Assembly (NCBI GenBank): GCA_037957365.1
Contig: JARHVA010000006.1
Span: 8,302,001 to 8,366,000, forward strand
Length of the DNA: 64,000 nucleotides
Source of the DNA: Torreya grandis
Lineage: Eukaryota; Streptophyta; Pinopsida; Cupressales; Taxaceae
Reading direction: 5' to 3'
Shown here: positions 23,255 to 34,320 of the stretch, one piece after another
Layout of the letters: each line of letters opens with the position of its first letter
Numbering within the stretch: the first letter of the stretch is position 1
Made by a program: the position numbers and the translations under genes
Notes under the pieces: model-generated
Told to the model about the DNA's origin: nothing
Seen by the model: only the letters and a program-made list of their open reading frames with translations
Databases searched by the model: none

Positions 23255-24720
23255 TAGTACCCTTCAAATGTACCATAACCCTTACCATACCCTATAAAAA
23301 ACTTACCTATCCCACCCAACCATTGACATTCATGTTGAACACCAATGGTTAGAGACCCATATTTCATAGGTGTCGATAGTTAGAACTGACCATTAATGAT
23401 CACTATGGGTGTTCTATGATCAAAATGCCTAAACCCTATCCATAAACAACAACCATCTCAAACTTGCAAATGATAGCCTAATGACTATTCTCCTACATAA
23501 GCCACCCACATCACCTCCCCCAATTATCAAAATTTGAATTCACCCAAAATTTTGGCCATAAACCCCAAAACTATACCTAAGGCATTACAACCCATATAAA
23601 ACATTCCTAACACAAATATTGACCTCCCCAACCTAATTCAATTACATAAATCACACCTAACTATCAAATGGAATACATCACCTACCTCATTCCTCAACCT
23701 CTACAGTGGTCAGAGCCCACACACAACTACTCGACTACATCCACATGATCCCCACATCTCAGGCCCATGAAATCAACCCACATGCCTTCCACCAATGATC
23801 AAGCACCAACTCAACACTCACCATCTTAGCTAAACACCAAAATTGCCAAAGCCCAGTCAACTAAGCAAGAAAGTAATAATGAGTCAAAGTAAGTTTTTGT
23901 TTTCACTTTTTAACTAATAGATTTTTAGGATTTCTCCTGATTATTGATGGTCAAGGTGATCATTGATGGTCACCTTTTAGGAACCTAATCATCGATGACC
24001 AGGAGGCCCCAATTTCCAAGTTTTACCTCAAACTACAATTTCTAAGCATACCTAAACTAGGTCTTGCCCACTTTTGGAGATGCCCTTCTCCCACCAACTC
24101 AACAACCTCATCACCTCATCATTGGCTTCTTTAAGCCCATCTAACATGTAATTTGTGTCAAATTTTTCTTGGTCCTTTGACCATAGTGATAAAATTTCCA
24201 TGTTGACCTTTTTTAAAGTTTGCACCACCTCATGCATATGGACCCACTTGTGTCTCATCGGTAGAGCTTCCTACCTTAGATACCCATGACACTTGACCCA
24301 TTTGTGTTTTTATAGGAGCACTTCCTACCTTGGATACCCACTGGAACCACAAAAATTACTTAGGAGACTTGCATTTACCTGTGTTCTCAACTACCACACC
24401 TACAGGGAGTCACACAGTTCACATATCACTTATCCTTCTTAGCATTGACCCTAATTTTTACCAACATTAGAAACCTAGTCTACACATGATCTTGGCTATC
24501 ACACCTTTTTGTCATATTTCGTGCACAAGTTTACATCTAAAGTGCCCAACCTATCATTCACCCATTTTTATTACCAACTACCATTTATCAAACCCTGACC
24601 TAATTTCAATTTTAACTCATCAACTTTTGATTTGAGGGGGAACACCTACTCCTATACTTGGGGAAACTAGACCTTAAACCATACTCTATTTTTTTTATAT
24701 CTCATTCACGTAAGTTGTAC
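23255..24720. other. H 3' region, right part, with repeated GACCAT(T/C)GATGGTC words
   Basis: Non-coding apart from a 68-codon minus-strand open frame at 24052-24258 (MRHKWVHMHEVVQTLKKVN...), which could be an upstream piece of the PMD ORF but has no recognisable domain. Semi-palindromic words around ACCATTGATGGTCA occur near 23325, 23390, 23945, 23960 and 23990, and again in the LTR to the right. Confidence 0.45.
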
Positions 24721-24737
24721 AATAAAAAGGGGCAAAA
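24721..24737 (+). other. Polypurine tract before probable H 3' LTR
   Basis: AATAAAAAGGGGCAAAA directly precedes TATAGACACTAAAAATTTG. The LTR start TGTAGACA-type followed by an A-rich run is common in Tat elements; here the second base is A, an expected G to A decay. Confidence 0.6.
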
Positions 24738-25800
24738 TATAGACACTAAAAATTTGTACATCTACATTTTTGAATGTCAAAAATCCCCATAGACCTACCT
24801 AGGACCCCCTTAGGACCAATCTACACCAATCAGGCCTAAATAAACCCATTCAAACTTAGTTTCACCAAATTGACTCAACTTGGCCTTCAAGACCCTTTTC
24901 CTCTATAGCCTAACTATTGATGATTAGGGCGACCATTGATAGTCAGCCTTAGGGACACCTGACCATCAACAATCAGGATCCACCTCCTTAATTAGAAACA
25001 TACAAGTTTTATTAGACTCTTCTAAATATAACTCATCTAAATCTTGTTGCAAGCCTTTGATTGGACAATTTATATTTATATGGCCTAGTTACACATTCAT
25101 TTACACCTCTTGTTTGTGCCTATAAGAGAGAGAGGCCTGGGAGGTCAAATCCATCTGCAATAATTATCAAGAGCTTAGGGATTTAAGAGTTTTCTTTTGT
25201 AGGTCAATCAACATTATCAAACATTTTCAATAATCTTATTAAGATCTGACCCACCATTTCCTCTCAACCAAGCCCTCAAATACTATTAATCTACTAGAAT
25301 CAAGCTAGATTCCACCAACAGGCTAACTGCTTCAACCACTCACCCAACTAAATTTTGGTAAGCCAAGTACTTATTTGTCAATATTCACATACTTTATTTC
25401 CATTTTGTAATCATCCTAGCCCTTACCCATCTCCCATAATCCATTTGTTGGATCTTGTTATTTAGTAATTCACCAACCTAGAACTTACATAGTAACTACC
25501 GATGGTTAACTCAACCATCGACAATTTTCTTAACCACTAACAGTTAGCTTAACCATTGATGGTCACTGTGGCAATGAAAACTAATAAGCTATTTTCATCC
25601 ACCTAACCTAAATCAAGTTTGATTTTCTATGTTTCTAACCATAGACCCTTTTTAGATTTTTTGAAGCATACCCCAACCCCTTAACACTAGCATTAATTAG
25701 TTTGTCACTAATTTGATCATTTCTAGTCTATTTTCTTAACAAGCATTCTTGTGTTTAGTTTCAGTACCTTTTGATTATTGATGCAAGTACTTTATTTCTA
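24738..25800 (+). repeat. Probable 3' LTR of element H (right end not fixed)
   Basis: Starts after the polypurine tract. It holds a TATAAGAG box near 25119 followed by GA-rich leader sequence and several copies of the ACCATCGATGGTT word (24905-24975 and 25498-25565). No second copy is in the window, because the 5' LTR would lie left of position 1, so the end at about 25800 is a guess. Confidence 0.45.
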
Positions 25801-26419
25801 GTTTTGTGAACTTAATTATTTAAAAACATGTGGATTAATAGTCCCTAAGGAAGCTCTCAACTCTGGGATTAGCTATCGCTTGGTAATCCACCCAAATATC
25901 TATCTAACAAATAAGTTTGGTTTAGTGCTTTCTTATATGTAGGTCTTCTGCCCAAGCCAAAGAGGAGCTCTTCACAGTCTTCTAATTCAATGCATGCACA
26001 AACAAATAGGTATTCCTACCACAACCCATATTTTTAGTTTTACTACCTTCTTCTAGATAATAGTAAAATTTGAGTGAAATACTTACAATGAATATTCAAT
26101 TAAAAAATATCATGAGAGGCCATTATATAGGAAACTATATAAAGTTTGGGAGTGTGACCATGAATCCATTCTTGATACTATCAACATTAGAGTAGATCCT
26201 AGTAGTTCATTGATTGATATACAGAGGTATGTTAACTTTTGAAAAGTAGATGTAATCAATTTTACCAAATGTTTTTGATTTTCTAGGTAGTACATATATA
26301 AATTTCATTTTTAATTGCTTACTAACAATTTTTTGTAAGTTAGTGGTGCTAAATAAGCTTACACCTTCACATGGTTGGCACTGTCAGTAAAGAATTCTAT
26401 ATTCTTGAATCTAAGAGAA
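25801..26419. other. Unassigned AT-rich stretch
   Basis: No coding or repeat partner seen. A 61-codon minus-strand frame at 26110-26295 has no domain and sits in AT-rich DNA. Confidence 0.4.
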
Positions 26420-27785
26420 GGTTAAGTTTTATGTGTATTTGAACTTAGGCTTAAAAAATGCATTTTTTCATGTATTAGGAAGGGTGTTCTTCAGGCCAGA
26501 ATGGGTGGTAGGTTTGTCAATCGAGATTAACAGGAGGCCAAGAAATTGGTCCTAGACATTATCTTCCTCCCCAGGCATTTTGAATGTGTCAATTTTCACT
26601 CAAGAAGTATCTAAATTAGAGTTATGTAACCACAACTTGAACTTTGACAACATTTATTGTTAGTGTTTCCACTGTTTAGAATGGTAGTGAATATGCATTT
26701 TTGGGTGGATTTGAACATTGTGGTAGTGTGATAACATGTAATTTACTTATATGGATGTGATCAAAGTTATGTATTCATAGGTGGAGGTCCCAGAGGTAGA
26801 AATGTCAGTTGGAGATCGAGAAGTTGCTTGTTCACTGACAAGAACTTGCATTTTTGGACCCAACACTACAACTTGTCTAGTGAATTGATCTCAAAGCTTC
26901 CACCTGAGTGATCTAGGGTAAGATTATAGGGATTAAAGAGGTATGTGAGTGATATGATGGTTTTTAGAAATGACTTATAGTTTTTATTTTATGTGTGTTT
27001 GAACTTAGGCTAAAAAAATCATTTTTATTGTATTGGGAAGGGTGTTCTTGAGGTCAGAATGGGTGGTGGGTTTGTCAAATGGGCCAAACGAGAAGCCAAA
27101 AACATGGTCCTAGATGATATCCACCCCCTTAGACATGTTGGTGGTGTTAGTTTTCACTCAAGAAGCATCAAAACTATATTTATGTAACCACAACTTGAAC
27201 TTTGATAACATTTATTATCAGTGTTTTTGCTCTCTAAAATGGTAGTGAAAATTCACTTCTGGATGGATTCAAACATTGTGGCAATGTGATAACATGTAAT
27301 TTACCTATTTAGATGTGATCAAAGTGTTATATTAACATTTGGAGGTTATAAAGGTAGAAATTCCAGTTGGAGGTCAAGAATTTGTGTGTTCACTGATAAA
27401 AACTTTCATTTTTGGACCCCTCACTGTAACTTATCTAACATATTGATCTCAAAGCTTATACACGAGTGCTCCTATATGTGATTAGAGGGATTAAAGAGGT
27501 ATGTGAAGGATCTGATGGTTCATATAAATGACTTATAGTTTTTTAATGTATGTTTAAACTTAGGCTAAAAAAATGCATTTTTCTTATATTGGGAAGCGTG
27601 TTCTTGAGGCAGAATGGGTAGTGGGTTTGTCGATCAGGCTTGATAAGAGGCCAAGAACCTAGTCCTAGATGTTATCCCCCCCCTTATATTTGTTAGTGGT
27701 GTCATTTTTCACTCAGGAAGCATCAAAACTAGAGTTTTGCAACCATAATTTGAACTTTGACAACTTTGACAATTTTGACAACTTT
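26420..27785. repeat. Tandem repeat, unit ~555-560 bp, about 2.4 copies
   Basis: The landmark GAACTTAGGC recurs at 26441, 27001 and about 27556, with GTGTTCTT(C/G)AGG, AGAATGGGTGGT, GGTCCTAGA and TTTTCACTCA(A/G)GAAG in the same order in each. The first two units run full length (ending ATGACTTATAGTTTTT). The third diverges after about 27750 into a TTGAC-rich minisatellite. Copies differ at roughly one base in eight by eye. No ORF is conserved among the copies. Confidence 0.9.
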
Positions 27786-28025
27786 TACAACATTGACTTA
27801 TTGACCTATTGATAACTTTGATAATTTTGGAAACTTTACAATTTTTGAAAAATTTGACCTATTAACGTATTGATCTATTAGGTTTTAATTGACCTATTAG
27901 GTGGTATTGACCTATTGAAAACTTTGATAACTTTGAAAACTTGACAGTTTTGACAACTTTGATCTATTGACCTATTGACCTATTAGGTGGTATGACTAAT
28001 TAACTTATTAACCTAGAAATTGACT
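27745..28025. repeat. TTTGACAA/TATTGACC minisatellite
   Basis: Irregular array of 9-12 bp units: TTTGACAAC, TTTGACAAT, TATTGACCTATTGAT, CTATTGACCTATTAGG. It grows out of the motif TTGAACTTTGACAAC that ends the matching part of the third ~555-bp unit, suggesting local slippage. Confidence 0.85.
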
Positions 28026-28673
28026 TGTGGATTTTACATTTAGTGTATCTGATTGAATTAGTTTCATGTTATCTTTGAAGGTCCTTTAGGCCATGAATAT
28101 GTTGTCATTTTTGTAAGGTTGTAGTTGGATGAATGACTATAGGTGGTAACCAAGAAGTGATTGTAGGTCACAATCAAGGAAGGGAGATTAGAATGATTCC
28201 ACTAGGTTGGTAAGTTATGAGTCATCATGATATTAGTTTTGAATGTGTTGACCCTATACAGACCTATAGAGAAATGAGTAAGACATATACCCATATACCC
28301 TATTTTGCCTATGATAGTCCAATATGAAAGTAAATGGTTATTTCTCACGAAGCGAGTATGAATTTGGTGTAGATAATGATATATAGATTGAGAATGATCA
28401 TTTCAGTATAAGGTTAATTATTTTTCATATAAAAGATAATGGTAAATATCAACATACAGTCCTCTATAACAAATAAACCTTGTCTATACCCTGTTTTGGG
28501 TTAATAATCACATTTCAAAGGGAAGTAAGAGTTATTTCTTAATCTTGTAAAGTATACCATTAAATATATGGAAATGGAAGATGGTCCCTTTATAAAATGA
28601 GGTTTTTCATCTCTTATAATATTCATGAGAGATTTTAACTTGAACTAATACTCCATGTTGTTGTCATAGGCCT
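28026..28673. other. No feature recognised
   Basis: AT-rich unique-looking sequence without open frames of note or internal repeats that I could see. Confidence 0.4.
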
Positions 28674-29114
28674 TTAGGGTGCCTTGTTGTGCCCTATATG
28701 TGGAATTGATTGTTTAAGTGTGTTTGAGCTCTTGTAATAGGTTAAGGAAGGTGTGATTTGACCATGTAAGAATATATATGATATAATACTAAAACCTTGA
28801 GACCTATGATAGAATATTGACTCCTTGAGACCTATATCAAGTTTTGGTACTTGAAACCTAAGAGGATTGCCTAGTGAGAAGACAGTGAAAGAGTGAGAGG
28901 ATATTTGTGAATAGAATAAATGAAATGAGTTAGAGAATGATTGTGAGATGTTTTTAAGATGTATAATGACACCAAGAAGTGTCTCCAAAGTGTACAAGAA
29001 GTAGGTACAAAGAGAAGAAGGCCATTGACCCCAAGTGATAAGAGTGTCATTAGTCATTTCCACTACACACAATGAAATAAAAAACTTTAGTTTAAAAAAA
29101 TATGGGAGATCCAA
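28674..29114 (-). CDS. Unrecognised 146-codon open frame
   Basis: The longest uninterrupted minus-strand frame in this part of the window. The product would be rich in Ser, Phe, Leu and Ile with hydrophobic runs (CTYFLYTLETLLGVII) and no motif I recognise. It lies about 280 bp downstream of the last exon of gene remnant L on the same strand. It may be chance in AT-rich DNA; no splice or start context supports it. Confidence 0.15.
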   Translation of the reverse strand: MDLPYFFKLKFFISLCVVEMTNDTLITWGQWPSSLCTYFLYTLETLLGVIIHLKNISQSFSNSFHLFYSQISSHSFTVFSLGNPLRFQVPKLDIGLKESIFYHRSQGFSIISYIFLHGQITPSLTYYKSSNTLKQSIPHIGHNKAP

Positions 29115-29391
29115 GATTTATAGAATTGAAAAGAATAATTTTTTAATCCTCATTTGTGTGTACAAAATTAAATATGAGATCCAATAGATAACAATTTGGA
29201 AGATCAAAATAAAATTGTATAATAACACATAATGAAATAAAAATTAAATATAAATTAGATAGATTACCATGATAGGTATACAATCAAGGCACATGTGTCT
29301 AATGTCAATAATATATGTATTTCCATGATAGGCATACAAAAAATTACATCTACCAACATCATATTTAATATTGGTTGAATGCCATATGCAT

Positions 29392-29613
29392 CTATATAAA
29401 TGCCAAAAATGCATCAATTGCTATATAGGCATACAAAAAAGTACTTATCATATGTAACACATAATATTTATCAAATAACCTCCATCTTCTTGCCTTCCTT
29501 GAAGAAGACTCTCCCTGGGATGCCCTACTAGTAAATGGAGACCCCTCTAATTCCAAGGATTGCTCCAAGGTCTGACTGTGGGTCCTATGCTCATAAATAG
29601 CTTGTAGTTGAGC
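29392..29613 (-). CDS. Gene remnant L, last exon (exon 7)
   Basis: Unrecognised gene. The minus strand shows an acceptor TTGTATTTGAATAG before 29613, then 73 open codons beginning AQLQAIYEHRTHSQTLEQSL, a Ser-Arg-Lys-rich stretch (SRASQGESSSRKARRWRLF) and a TAG at 29392-29394. It is in phase 0 with the preceding exon. Composition suggests a nuclear or nucleic-acid-binding tail, but that is inference. Its stop lies in AT-rich repeat-like sequence, so the natural end could be earlier. Confidence 0.5.
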   Translation of the reverse strand, partial: AQLQAIYEHRTHSQTLEQSLELEGSPFTSRASQGESSSRKARRWRLFDKYYVLHMISTFLYAYIAIDAFLAFI

Positions 29614-29723
29614 CTATTCAAATACAATAATTATTATAAAATTAACATAAAATACATGCAAATACTTGTTAAGAAACTAATTTTAAACTATAATAAAAAA
29701 ATCATTTAAACATGTGCACTTAC

Positions 29724-29876
29724 TGCAAGCTCGTGATCCTACTCAATCTATTTTTCATGCTCAAACAAGTCAATAATAGGTTCGACTATCTAAATAGGCA
29801 TCTCAAATACGGGATGAACATGAGAAGTTACCCCAGACGCCATTTGATTGGGACTATTAGCTATCATAGAATAATC
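29724..29876 (-). CDS. Gene remnant L, exon 6
   Basis: The acceptor ATGTATGCAG sits before 29876 and the donor GCA/GTAAGT at 29724 is a near-consensus splice site. The exon is 153 bp, 51 codons, phase 0 on both sides: DYSMIANSPNQMASGVTSHV, then HPVFEMPI, EPIIDLFEHEK and DHELA. Three in-frame TAG codons occur at positions where Gln would fit (CAG to TAG), so the frame is preserved but no longer translatable. Confidence 0.55.
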
Positions 29877-29973
29877 CTGCATACATAAGTTATATTTTCC
29901 CCAAGTACATGTACTAAAATTATTTAAACAAGTCTATTTTTACAATTTATAAATTACAAAAACTAATATATAC

Positions 29974-30066
29974 CTTTGTTAGTGCCTGTGCAGATGACAT
30001 TGTAGCAACAATTCCTATGTCTGTCTCAGATTGTAGAGAGGGAGAAGTATAAGTACTAGCGATCAA
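29974..30066 (-). CDS. Gene remnant L, exon 5
   Basis: The acceptor TTTAAATAAATAG sits before 30066 and the donor CAAAG/GTATAT at 29974. It is 93 bp, 31 codons, fully open, phase 0 on both sides: LIASTYTSPSLQSETDIGIV, then ATMSSAQALTK. It joins in frame to exon 6. The tone (Ser/Thr with TDIG, TMSS) resembles exon 4 at 46493-46629, which was the next upstream exon found before element C inserted. Confidence 0.55.
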
Positions 30067-30553
30067 CTATTTATTTAAACAAGGTCTCACTTAGTTTTAT
30101 ATAAAGTATCAAATATTATATATGGAAACCAAAATGATCAATAAAAGTACTTGTATATAAAAGATCTATCTATATAAGTACATGAATGCAATGACACAAT
30201 ATAGGAAAGAAGAAGACAAGAATGCATGTGAAAATACACTTAGATCTGAATTGATAAACCATTTATTGAAGTTTTAGAATAGTAGCCTTGTACCAAAACC
30301 AAAATTAGGGGATTATTGAAAGGGAATATATAATATACTAGTTTCTTTTTTTTCATTGATAAATATACATATACTTGGGTCAAGATCTTCTATTTATACT
30401 ATAATACATGGTGGACTATATTGGTTGTTGATTTATTACTTGTCTAAAAATAGGGGTTTGATTTAGGTAGGACCCTCGTAACTACTTCCTTTTTGTATGG
30501 TCTTACAAGATCATTTGATCTTATTATCACATTTCAAGGAAAGAGATTAAAGA
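30067..30553. other. Intron sequence of gene remnant L left of element C
   Basis: AT-rich, no coding. Continues on the far side of C at 44314, by the gene-L reading. Confidence 0.4.
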
Positions 30554-30558
30554 GTAAG
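30554..30558. repeat. Target-site duplication of element C, left copy
   Basis: GTAAG, matching GTAGG at 44309-44313 in four of five bases. Confidence 0.65.
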
Positions 30559-30780
30559 TGTAGTCATATAAAATTTGAAAAATGGTAACTTGAATGTGGC
30601 TTATGACACCCAACTCATATGTCCCTCTTGCTTACTCTCATGACCCTTCTAGGCACCTTTTCATTGATTCCCAATCATTCTTAGCCTTCCAAACAGTGAT
30701 TCCACCTCTTTTAAGTTGATTTTCCTATGCCAATTTCATCCCCTAGGTCATGTACCCTCAGAATAATAATGCCCAACTTG

Positions 30781-30828
30781 GACTATAGCACCGAACCCTA
30801 GGGTGTCTGAGTTTGATGGTCCTATCCA
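30781..30828 (+). repeat. CCCTAGGGTGTC...CTCCTATCC motif, copy 1 (C 5' LTR)
   Basis: ACCCTAGGGTGTCT followed about 14 bp later by GGTCCTATCC. Copies: 31426-31470 in the same LTR, 43341-43390 and 44001-44044 in the 3' LTR, and a weaker one at 41961-42010 inside the element. Confidence 0.75.
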
Positions 30829-31670
30829 ATCAAATTTTGAGCTTAGGTGACCATTTTCTTCCAATTAATCTTCCTCATTGTGTTGGCCTAGTGCGAATAC
30901 ATTCGACCCATGACTGATAGATCTTTATAAAATCCTATTCAAATTTAATTTAGAAAGGGTTGGAAAATATCACAAAGCAAACAAGAATAAAAGCAAGAAT
31001 ACTAAAGTATATTTCCCTATTCTTTTCATATAACCAAAATCTTATGAAAACCCTTACACCAATCCTAGCCACCTCAAGCACACGTAGTTTTAGAATTTTG
31101 CATCTTCATACACACTATTGCACAAAGCACATCAAGTGGGAGAAATACATATGGCTTTATCCCTCTTTAGAGTATTGGTATATAAGTAGAGTGCCCACAT
31201 AAGGGGTGTGGATACATGTTCAGTGCATCTTACATACACTAACCCCCCCTTCTTTCTCAAAGTTTTTCAAATCATAATGAAGTATAGGGTTTAAATACTA
31301 AATTAGATCTATAGGGGGTTCTATATAAATCCAACATCCAAAATTTCATAGGCATGCTCACATAGAGATAGTGGACAAAACCCAAAAATCTTAGGCCTCC
31401 AGGACAATAGTGGTAGAAGAGGACTACAACATTAGACCCTAGGGTGTCCTATTTTAATGCTCCTATCCTTTCATAAAATGAAAGCCAAACCCTGATTTGT
31501 GACATTATCCCAATCTAATATAATAAATTCTAGACCCTGCCTTAGTCATCTCAATCCAGTTTAAGCTAAGTTACATTTCTCCTTATTACTATTTTTAGAA
31601 AGGATTAAATTACAATTAAATTATACAAATCTCAAAATATTAATTATTCCAATATTATTTATTGATTTAA

Positions 31671-31675
31671 TTAAC
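31671..31675. repeat. Target-site duplication of element B, left copy
   Basis: TTAAC, identical to 37865-37869. Confidence 0.9.
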
Positions 31676-33779
31676 TATTGACCATTTTGGTCCTGTAGGC
31701 CAAAATTGGTCCCCCCCTTTTTTCCCTGCTATTCTGAGCCAGTATAATTTTTTGATTTTGCACAAGTTTTTTTTTCTATGGACTCTGCAGGATTTTTCTA
31801 TGGACTCTACAGGCATTTCTACGGACTCTGCAGGTGTTTCTACAGACTCTTCAGGTGTTTCTACGGACTCTGCACAAGTATTTTGACAAAAGATGAACCA
31901 GTTCCAAGAATGAAGATGAACCAGGGAAAAAGAAAGTCCAAAGGCACTTTTCAAAGGGGAGCCTATAAGCAAAAGGAAGTAATTCTTTCAGACTTTTATT
32001 TGAAGAAATACTTCAGAGAATCCAAAAGACCATTAAAACAAGCAAGGCAAAGGAAGTACCCTTTGAAAGGGTCATTTTCAACATTCTCGAAGGGCACCTA
32101 CCCTTTGGGAAGGTACATGAATGAATTCAGGACATTTTCATAGCACCCGGGTGCCCTCCAAATTTTCCCAAATGGCACTTTTTGAAGGCAGTCGAGAGAA
32201 AAGAAAATGACATAATTCCTTTGAACAAAAAGTCTGAAGAAATTCAGAAAGGCTACGAGCAAGAATATCTGAAGAAAATTAAGTAAAACTAAGGCAAAGG
32301 CATAAAACAATTTCTTTCAGACTTTTGTTCGAAGGAATTCCTTCAGATAAAAAGTCTGAAGAAGTTTAAAACAAGTCATGCAAAAAAAGCTCGAGAAAAA
32401 TTTTGAAGGAAAGGAAAACGCTGAAGAAATTCCAAGGGGTGACAGGCTTGAAGACATCAAAACTGAGCACAATAAACTAGATATTGGAAGTTTAAACGCC
32501 TAGTGACGGGTGCACAAATGTCAAATTTAAGGTGGTGAAATAACTATTGATTTTGAAAAACTTAGGGACATGCCGTGAGTGAACTCAGTGACCTACCAAG
32601 AATATAGCCCCTGAGGGCTGAAGGAGATAGAGAAGACAAAACCAAGAAGAGATAAAGTACAAAAATGGACAAAACAATCCAGGTGGCAAAGGGAGGTGTC
32701 GAGTCAAGGATTTACTCCTAAAGTTGGAACAGTGCCTGCCAAGCGGTCATCAAAAGGTGCAAAAAGTGAACGATGTGCCCTATTTTCTCGAATTTGCATT
32801 TATAAGTAGACAAACTATGTGAATATCTAGAAGGAGCAGTCTTGTTTACAAGAAAAGAGGTGCAGCCCATGCTTTCACATTAATGTTTAAACACCAAAGT
32901 CAAGACCAGTGATTACACAGCATGGTTCTAATGGGCCTCTTCTAGAAGGATGATATCAACAAAAATGACTTCCTCTTCTTGATGTTCTCAATGCACATGG
33001 GCCAGCTTTTAAAAAGGTGCCAAAGTCTTTTCCAAAGGGGTGCCTTTACTTCTTCTCTCTCTATATATTGTAAACTTCTCATTTTGAGAAGATATCTCTT
33101 AGCCTGTAAGGCAAAGCTCTGCCCAAAAATCCTTTGGCTTGTAAGGCAAAAATCTACCAGATTTTAACTTGAATTGAGACATAGCATTTTTACCTCCATT
33201 CTAAGTTTGCGCTTTCATATGTGTCTATGCCTTTGTTCTGTGTTAAGTCATTTTCCTTTATGCTTTCGCAAGATGATTTCAGCATGTCTAGTGCATTGTG
33301 AGCTTTGCTTTTATAGGTTAGCTAGAAGTGTCCCTAGAGGAGTATAGGTGCTTATGAACAAGCTGCCATAGTGCATCTAAGAATGTCTCTGGTAGTTCTT
33401 CCTCCTTGTACATCCACGGACCCCTAGCTCACTGATGCAAAAGAATTTCTCATGTCAAATGAAGTGTATGGGAGCTTGTTCTTGGTGAAAAGTGTATGTT
33501 TGAGCTGAGTGGATCAAATTTTTTTGGTGCATCACCTTTTAGTTTAGGTTTAGGTTTTATTTTCAACATCCTTCTCCCTTTTCATCCCCCCCTTTTTTCA
33601 TTTAATTGTTAGCAATAGGGAATCCAGGACCTAAAAGATACATCAAAGGGAGCTAACCCTTATCTAGAGACTCTCCCCCCAGTTTTGCCAAGCCCACAGG
33701 AAAGAGGGGAGTTTCCATTGTGATGTGTGGAAGGTAGGAGCTCAGCCTCCTGTCAAGGGTATAATCCACTATGTCAATA
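31676..33779 (+). repeat. Element B 5' LTR
   Basis: 2104 bp. Starts TATTGACCATTTTGG and ends ATGTCAATA, giving a 7-bp inverted terminal repeat (TATTGAC/GTCAATA) instead of a simple TG...CA. A TATA-like tract (CTCTCTATATATTGTAAAC) lies near 33058-33075. Contains the 21-bp repeats and several AAGTCTGAAG/CTTCAGACTT words (32229, 32308-32360) that can form hairpins. ORFs inside are not supported as genes. Confidence 0.93.
31776..31882 (+). repeat. 21-bp tandem repeat in B 5' LTR
   Basis: Five units of TTTCTACGGACTCTGCAGG type; GACTC begins at 31781, 31803, 31824, 31845 and 31866 (spacing 22, 21, 21, 21). Because 21 is a multiple of three, open frames persist on both strands (for example a TDSAGVS heptapeptide on the plus strand). 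Confidence 0.92.
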
Positions 33780-33805
33780 GTTTTTGGCATGCTCGGTGGG
33801 ACCAC
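33780..33805 (+). promoter_or_regulatory. Element B probable primer-binding site
   Basis: Directly after the left LTR: GTTTTTGGCATGCTCGGTGG then GACC. TGG-starting as needed for a tRNA CCA end. The tRNA is not identified. Confidence 0.6.
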
Positions 33806-34320
33806 GTTTGGACACTCAAAAAAGTTTCAGGATTGGTGTTGGTCCTGTTGCAGTAGAATAAACCATCTATATAGAACTTGACAAATTTTGGGACAAGTTT
33901 TGTCTCAAGAGTTGAAGAATTTTTGGTGTGTTCTTTCAACCCACTAGCCTTTGGAGGCTTTTCCATCAACACCAATGGCGACTCTGAGTTGAATCAGCTG
34001 GTTAAGCAGTTCTGGTGCCATCAAGAAATCACATTCTTTGTATAACTTTGATGGATCTTAGGTTGTTATGAAATCACCTCAACCTCCAGCGTTACTTCCC
34101 TCATTATTTAAGGGTGACTAGGAAAGTTGTTTGGGGTTATTCCATGAACAATTTGAGCTTGATCAAAAAACTATATGAAAGAAAATAAGGTCCATGGTTC
34201 TGAGCAATGGATTATACACGCCAAAATACATTTTCAATTGAAGTAGCTCTTTCTATGCATGAGTAGACCCTTCTTAGTCTTCCTCAAATTCCTCAGGTCT
34301 CTCAACATGATGGCAAGATC
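33806..34320 (+). other. Element B leader region
   Basis: Between primer site and ORF. Decayed coding may start at ATGGCGACTC (33976); stops follow at once. No structured signal recognised. Confidence 0.4.

Larger units (their letters stand above)
1..25800 (+). mobile_element. Element H: decayed Ty3/Gypsy Tat-group LTR retrotransposon, interrupted by element A
   Basis: Seen: gag-like coding from about 406 to 3663, then, after the 10.6 kb insertion A, protease, RT, RNase H, a second RNase H and integrase from 14294 to 19528, all on the plus strand. Known: the order RT, RNase H, extra RNase H, integrase and the RT wording (LMDGFSSYNQ, YVDD) are typical of the plant Tat group, which often has long sequence and antisense ORFs downstream of pol. 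Inferred: the element continues through an antisense PMD ORF to a polypurine tract and LTR start near 24738. The 5' LTR must lie left of the window. The right end is not fixed; 25800 is an estimate. All reading frames are broken, so the element is dead. Confidence 0.7.
30559..31675 (+). repeat. Element C 5' LTR, left part
   Basis: Matches 43125-44240. Starts TGTAGTCATATAAAATTTG. Element B is inserted after TTAAC at 31671-31675; the last 57 bp of the LTR lie at 37870-37926. Confidence 0.88.

Noticed and set aside
31667..32310. ORFs of 60-145 codons on both strands in the B LTRs (also 35701-36138, 36283-36603, 37068-37433)
   Set aside because: Their openness comes from the 21-bp repeat or from LTR sequence; frames differ between the two LTRs and no domain is seen.
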